Source: Lichenifustis flavocetrariae (GTDB taxonomy: Bacteria; Pseudomonadota; Alphaproteobacteria; Rhizobiales; Beijerinckiaceae). Taken from it: a stretch of 64,000 nucleotides of DNA. Below are positions 61,584 through 64,000 of the stretch, piece after piece. Made by a program: the position numbers and the translations under genes. Position 1 is the stretch's first letter. Every line of letters begins with the position of its first letter. The notes under the pieces were generated by a model, which was not told where the DNA came from, searched no databases, and saw nothing but the letters and a program-made list of their open reading frames with translations. The stretch covers positions 434,001-498,000 of the forward strand of contig NZ_JAMOIM010000001.1 in assembly GCF_026130545.1 (NCBI RefSeq), given 5' to 3'.

Positions 61584-62282
61584 TTACTGAGTTTTTTCTT
61601 TCGCAGAAGCCGCCGGCTTCTTCGCGGCGCGCCCTGGTTTCACGATCTCGGGTTTTGCAGCCTCGGGCATGCTTGCGGTCTTGGGTTGAGCCGCAGCGGC
61701 AGGAGGCATCGGGTCCGGCTTGGCCTGCTTAATCGAACTCTTCGGTGACGCAGCCTTCGGCGCGGCGTCACCTTTGGTCGGCTTCGCGGACGCCCTTTTG
61801 GGCTGTGGCGGTATGCCGGGCTGATCGGAGATCGGCACCTCGGCCTTAATCGAACTCTTCGGTGACGCAGCCTTCGGCGCGGCGTCACCTTTGGTCGGCT
61901 TCGCGGACGCCCTTTTGGGCTGTGGCGGTATGCCGGGCTGATCGGAGATCGGCACCTCGGCCTTGGGCATTCGCCCCTTTTTACCCGACGGCGTCGCGGT
62001 GAGGTCTGGCTCCCGGTCCGTGCTGGTCAGAAGGTTTTCACCCTGGTCGGTCAGGTTCGGAAAATCGGCCAAGTTGCGGAGAGCCTCTTCGGCTTCCTCG
62101 ATCGGTTCCTCGGCTCCGGTATCGCGCGGAAGAAGCGTGTCTTTCTGGCTGTCTTCGATCGCGATGATCTCGCGGGCTTGATCCCAATGATCTTGGTCAC
62201 GACCGTGTGGGCGGCCCTCGGCCTCCCACAGTTCATGCGCCTTCTTGCTAATGCGGTCGAAATCCGGGTCTTGCGCCATCAT
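61584..62282 (-). CDS. DUF2934-like protein with duplicated proline/lysine-rich segment
   Basis: A 232-residue protein. The N-terminal ~45 residues (DRISKKAHELWEAEGRPHGRDQDHWDQARE) match the DUF2934 pattern of short proteins of unknown function, which ends with W-x-x-A. The rest is Lys/Pro/Ala-rich and disordered, and includes two identical 39-residue copies containing PISDQPGIPPQPKR, encoded by a perfect 117-base tandem repeat. The ATG overlaps the stop of the upstream hypothetical gene (ATGA), or an adjacent ATG at 62279 is used. The low-complexity tail could bind DNA or be a spacer. Confidence 0.8.
   Translation of the reverse strand: MMAQDPDFDRISKKAHELWEAEGRPHGRDQDHWDQAREIIAIEDSQKDTLLPRDTGAEEPIEEAEEALRNLADFPNLTDQGENLLTSTDREPDLTATPSGKKGRMPKAEVPISDQPGIPPQPKRASAKPTKGDAAPKAASPKSSIKAEVPISDQPGIPPQPKRASAKPTKGDAAPKAASPKSSIKQAKPDPMPPAAAAQPKTASMPEAAKPEIVKPGRAAKKPAASAKEKTQ
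61731..61964. repeat. Perfect 117-base tandem duplication
   Basis: Two copies, 61731-61847 and 61848-61964, are identical in every base read. Each is 39 codons, so the reading frame is preserved. Perfect identity implies a recent duplication or ongoing copy-number change. Confidence 0.95.
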
Positions 62283-62542
62283 AAACTCCCAGGTGTATCC
62301 AAGGGCAGGTCTTCAGCTTGATGGCGCACCTCTTCGTCGGTGTCGTCCAGGCCGTCGACAGTTTCGTCGGGAAGATCAGGGCGGCTCTTCTCCGCTTCCG
62401 CGAGGTTTTCGTCCAAGTCATCCGTAGGAATGTTGGATGTCATGCCGCCCACGACGCCGCTGGGCTCGTTGTCGGGATTGCTGAGCGGGCCTTGGCCGCC
62501 GCGATCGAAAACCGGCAATTGTTTGTCCGCTGCACGCGTCAT
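62279..62542 (-). CDS. Small acidic hypothetical protein
   Basis: An 87-residue protein with a strong AAGGAGG ribosome binding site 7 bases before the ATG at 62542, giving MTRAADKQLPVFDRGGQGP. It is rich in Asp and Glu (SRPDLPDETVDGLDDTDEEVRHQAED) and lacks membrane or signal segments. No family is recognised. It is translationally coupled to the DUF2934-like gene through ATGA. Whether it has a partner function with that basic-tailed protein is speculative. Confidence 0.7.
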   Translation of the reverse strand: MTRAADKQLPVFDRGGQGPLSNPDNEPSGVVGGMTSNIPTDDLDENLAEAEKSRPDLPDETVDGLDDTDEEVRHQAEDLPLDTPGSL

Positions 62543-62649
62543 CTCTGGCCTCCTTATCTGTTGCTCCGTTCCGAAGCAACGTTCGCCATCAATGCAGGTT
62601 CCGAACCTGCCCGATGAGGGCGAAAAAGCCACAAGTCCAAGATGATGGA

Positions 62650-63144
62650 TCAGAACAATCCCTGCTGGTCGGACCAGCCTTCAGGGTCGCCAAGACGATG
62701 GAGTCGGTGGGCGGCGGCCTGTCCGAATCGGATGAACATCGCACGCCGTGTGGCGGCAGCGAGGCGTCTCTCGACGGCCTCGCGAATAATCTCGGCCCCA
62801 TAGGCGTCCGCGACGATCAATCCCGCTTCCTCCGGCATCAGAGCCGCCGGGACGACCGAGGGAATCGCGAAAAGAAGACGATCGCAATGGGCCTGATAAA
62901 ACCGCCACTTGGTGTCGGCCTTGTAGTCGGCCACAGAGGATTTCACCTCGACGATCGTGATGGTGCCGTCGTCCCCCAAGGCGACAATATCCGCACGTCG
63001 ACCATCAGCGAGCGGCAGTTCGGTCACGGTGGCGTAACCATGCGCCCGCAACAACCTGCGGGTTCCACGCGCTACCGCCCGCGCCGTTTCGGATTGGCGG
63101 CCATCATCGGGGAACTGAAATTCGGTTTGCGCCAGCACTCGCAC
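62650..63144 (-). CDS. mmcB: MmcB family DNA repair protein
   Basis: A 164-residue protein with a PD-(D/E)xK nuclease-like core: GRRADIVALGDDGTITIVEVKSS supplies the Asp and the ExK, followed by ADYKADTKWRFYQAHCDRLLFAI. This matches MmcB, an SOS-linked repair factor of Caulobacter and relatives. GTG start at 63144, preceded by GAAGG. No LexA box was confirmed upstream. Stands alone downstream of the partial sugar-binding gene. Confidence 0.9.
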   Translation of the reverse strand: MRVLAQTEFQFPDDGRQSETARAVARGTRRLLRAHGYATVTELPLADGRRADIVALGDDGTITIVEVKSSVADYKADTKWRFYQAHCDRLLFAIPSVVPAALMPEEAGLIVADAYGAEIIREAVERRLAAATRRAMFIRFGQAAAHRLHRLGDPEGWSDQQGLF

Positions 63145-63248
63145 GTCGATGCCTTCAACTGAGTCGAATCAGTTTAGCGGAAGGCGAACTCGGGATGGAA
63201 GTGGAAGCGCAAAGTCTTGCCACTGGCATAGACTTTATAGCCCGGCGA

Positions 63249-63274
63249 CCCTCTCTCCGACTGAGGAGAGAGGG
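63249..63274. repeat. Inverted repeat downstream of the sugar-binding gene
   Basis: A perfect 10-base inverted repeat, CCCTCTCTCC and GGAGAGAGGG, with a 6-base loop. It lies 23 bases past the stop of the sugar-binding protein gene on the minus strand. No T tract follows, so it is a weak terminator candidate or a protective 3' hairpin. Confidence 0.6.
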
Positions 63275-63296
63275 CGCCTTCGCGCGAATGAAGCGA

Positions 63297-64000
63297 TTAT
63301 TTCAGGAACTTGTCGACATTGTCCTTCGTGACGACGTCCAGCCCCGCGATCGTGACAGGGTCGACTTTCTCGCCCTTTTTCAAAGCCAGCAGGATGTCCA
63401 TCGCCTTCTGGCCCATCTCGTAAGGTCGTTGGCCGACCAGCACCTGAGCGTAGCCCTCCTTGAGGGTCTGCAACTCCACCGGCAGCGTGTCGGGCATCAC
63501 CAGCGGGAACTTGCCGGCCTTGACCTTGTCCATATTGGCATCGACGAAGCTTTTATAGGCCTTGGGGGCGAACAAGGCCCAGCCGCCGACCGGGATGATG
63601 GCGCCAATGTCAGGGTTCGCCGTGGCGAAATCCGCCAATTGCTGGGCCGCCAAGGCCGCATCGTCATTGCAGAAGGCAGGCGAGCCCTTGACTTCTGTCC
63701 AGCCCGCGCCTTTCAGCCCTTCGTAAAGGCCCGCGAGCCGATCGTTGAGGTTGGCCGCGGCGGGACCGCCCGATTGCGTTGCAAAGGTGCTGGGCTGCGG
63801 ATGCACCTTGATGAGCTGGCGGGCGAGTTCGCGGCCCATTTCCTTGTTGTCGGTGCCGACATAGGCCTGTCGGGCCGATTTGTCGGCGTCGGCATCGAAG
63901 GTGATGACCGGAATGCCGGCCTCGCGCGCCTGTTTGATCACGCCGATCACCGAATCGGCATCCGCTACCGAGATCGCGATCCCGTCCACGCCCTGTGTGA
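63297..64000 (-). CDS. Sugar ABC transporter substrate-binding protein, C-terminal part (partial)
   Basis: A periplasmic-binding protein of the RbsB-like type 1 fold, truncated by the right edge; about 234 residues are visible. Signatures: IAISVADADSVIGVIKQAREAGIPVITFDAD, GTDNKEMGRELARQLIKVHP, GTGA-free hinge, DIGAIIPVGGWALFAP, and the C-terminal VLVGQRPYEMGQKAMDILLALKKGEK. The usual neighbours (permease and ATPase) would lie beyond the right edge; the next gene on the left is mmcB. Substrate not predictable from this part. Confidence 0.92.
   Translation of the reverse strand, partial: TQGVDGIAISVADADSVIGVIKQAREAGIPVITFDADADKSARQAYVGTDNKEMGRELARQLIKVHPQPSTFATQSGGPAAANLNDRLAGLYEGLKGAGWTEVKGSPAFCNDDAALAAQQLADFATANPDIGAIIPVGGWALFAPKAYKSFVDANMDKVKAGKFPLVMPDTLPVELQTLKEGYAQVLVGQRPYEMGQKAMDILLALKKGEKVDPVTIAGLDVVTKDNVDKFLK

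Overview
The window reads as a chromosomal segment of a high-GC alphaproteobacterium, most likely in the order Hyphomicrobiales (Rhizobiales). The basis is gene content and order: a miaB-phoH-ybeY-corC-lnt-metK-trmB cluster, a RegB/RegA (ActS/ActR) redox two-component pair, an intracellular PHB depolymerase, an MmcB-type repair protein, and pyrB coupled to a degenerate dihydroorotase. The exact family is not determined. Coding density is high, many genes overlap by 4 bases, and no rRNA, tRNA, CRISPR array, integrase or transposase was recognised.

Layout. 1-1860: the end of a ligase-associated exonuclease and its ATP-dependent DNA ligase. 1.8-8.6 kb (minus): penicillin-binding protein 1C coupled to a bacterial alpha-2-macroglobulin, a periplasmic defence pair. 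8.8-10.9 kb: an exopolysaccharide-initiating sugar-phosphate transferase and a small membrane protein. 11-18.5 kb: NAD-dependent ligase, an acetyltransferase, a sugar MFS transporter, fumarase C, a glutathionyl-hydroquinone reductase-like protein and gamma carbonic anhydrase. 18.5-22.2 kb: RegA and RegB, with a divergent ABC-2 exporter. 22.3-24.5 kb: PHB depolymerase and a YgjP-like metallopeptidase. 24.5-32.4 kb (minus): the translation and envelope cluster from miaB to trmB. 32.7-40.4 kb: an orphan Tat-type solute-binding protein, topoisomerase I, an EamA transporter, aspartate carbamoyltransferase and a pseudo-dihydroorotase. 40.5-43.7 kb (minus): a KaiC-like double ATPase overlapping a hybrid histidine kinase. 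44-47 kb: a YdcZ-type membrane protein, an MBL-fold hydrolase and a GT-C-like membrane protein. 47.2-49.1 kb: yebC-ruvC-ruvA without ruvB. 49.2-51.3 kb: an L-lactate permease broken by a frameshift, and an acetyltransferase. 51.3-55.2 kb: dnaQ, coaE, a flavin reductase-like protein, rpmB and accA. 55.3-64 kb: a YafK-type lipoprotein, the rpmI-rplT-pheS-pheT group, a DUF2934-like protein carrying a perfect 117-base tandem duplication, mmcB and a truncated sugar-binding protein.

The least conventional parts are the KaiC-like/hybrid kinase pair, whose kinase begins with a degenerate receiver domain; the pyrB partner that has lost its metal ligands; the frameshifted permease sitting where ruvB would be expected; the exact 39-codon duplication; and the structured metK leader. 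Most of the rest is ordinary housekeeping DNA. All family names come from reading motifs by eye; no database search was run.
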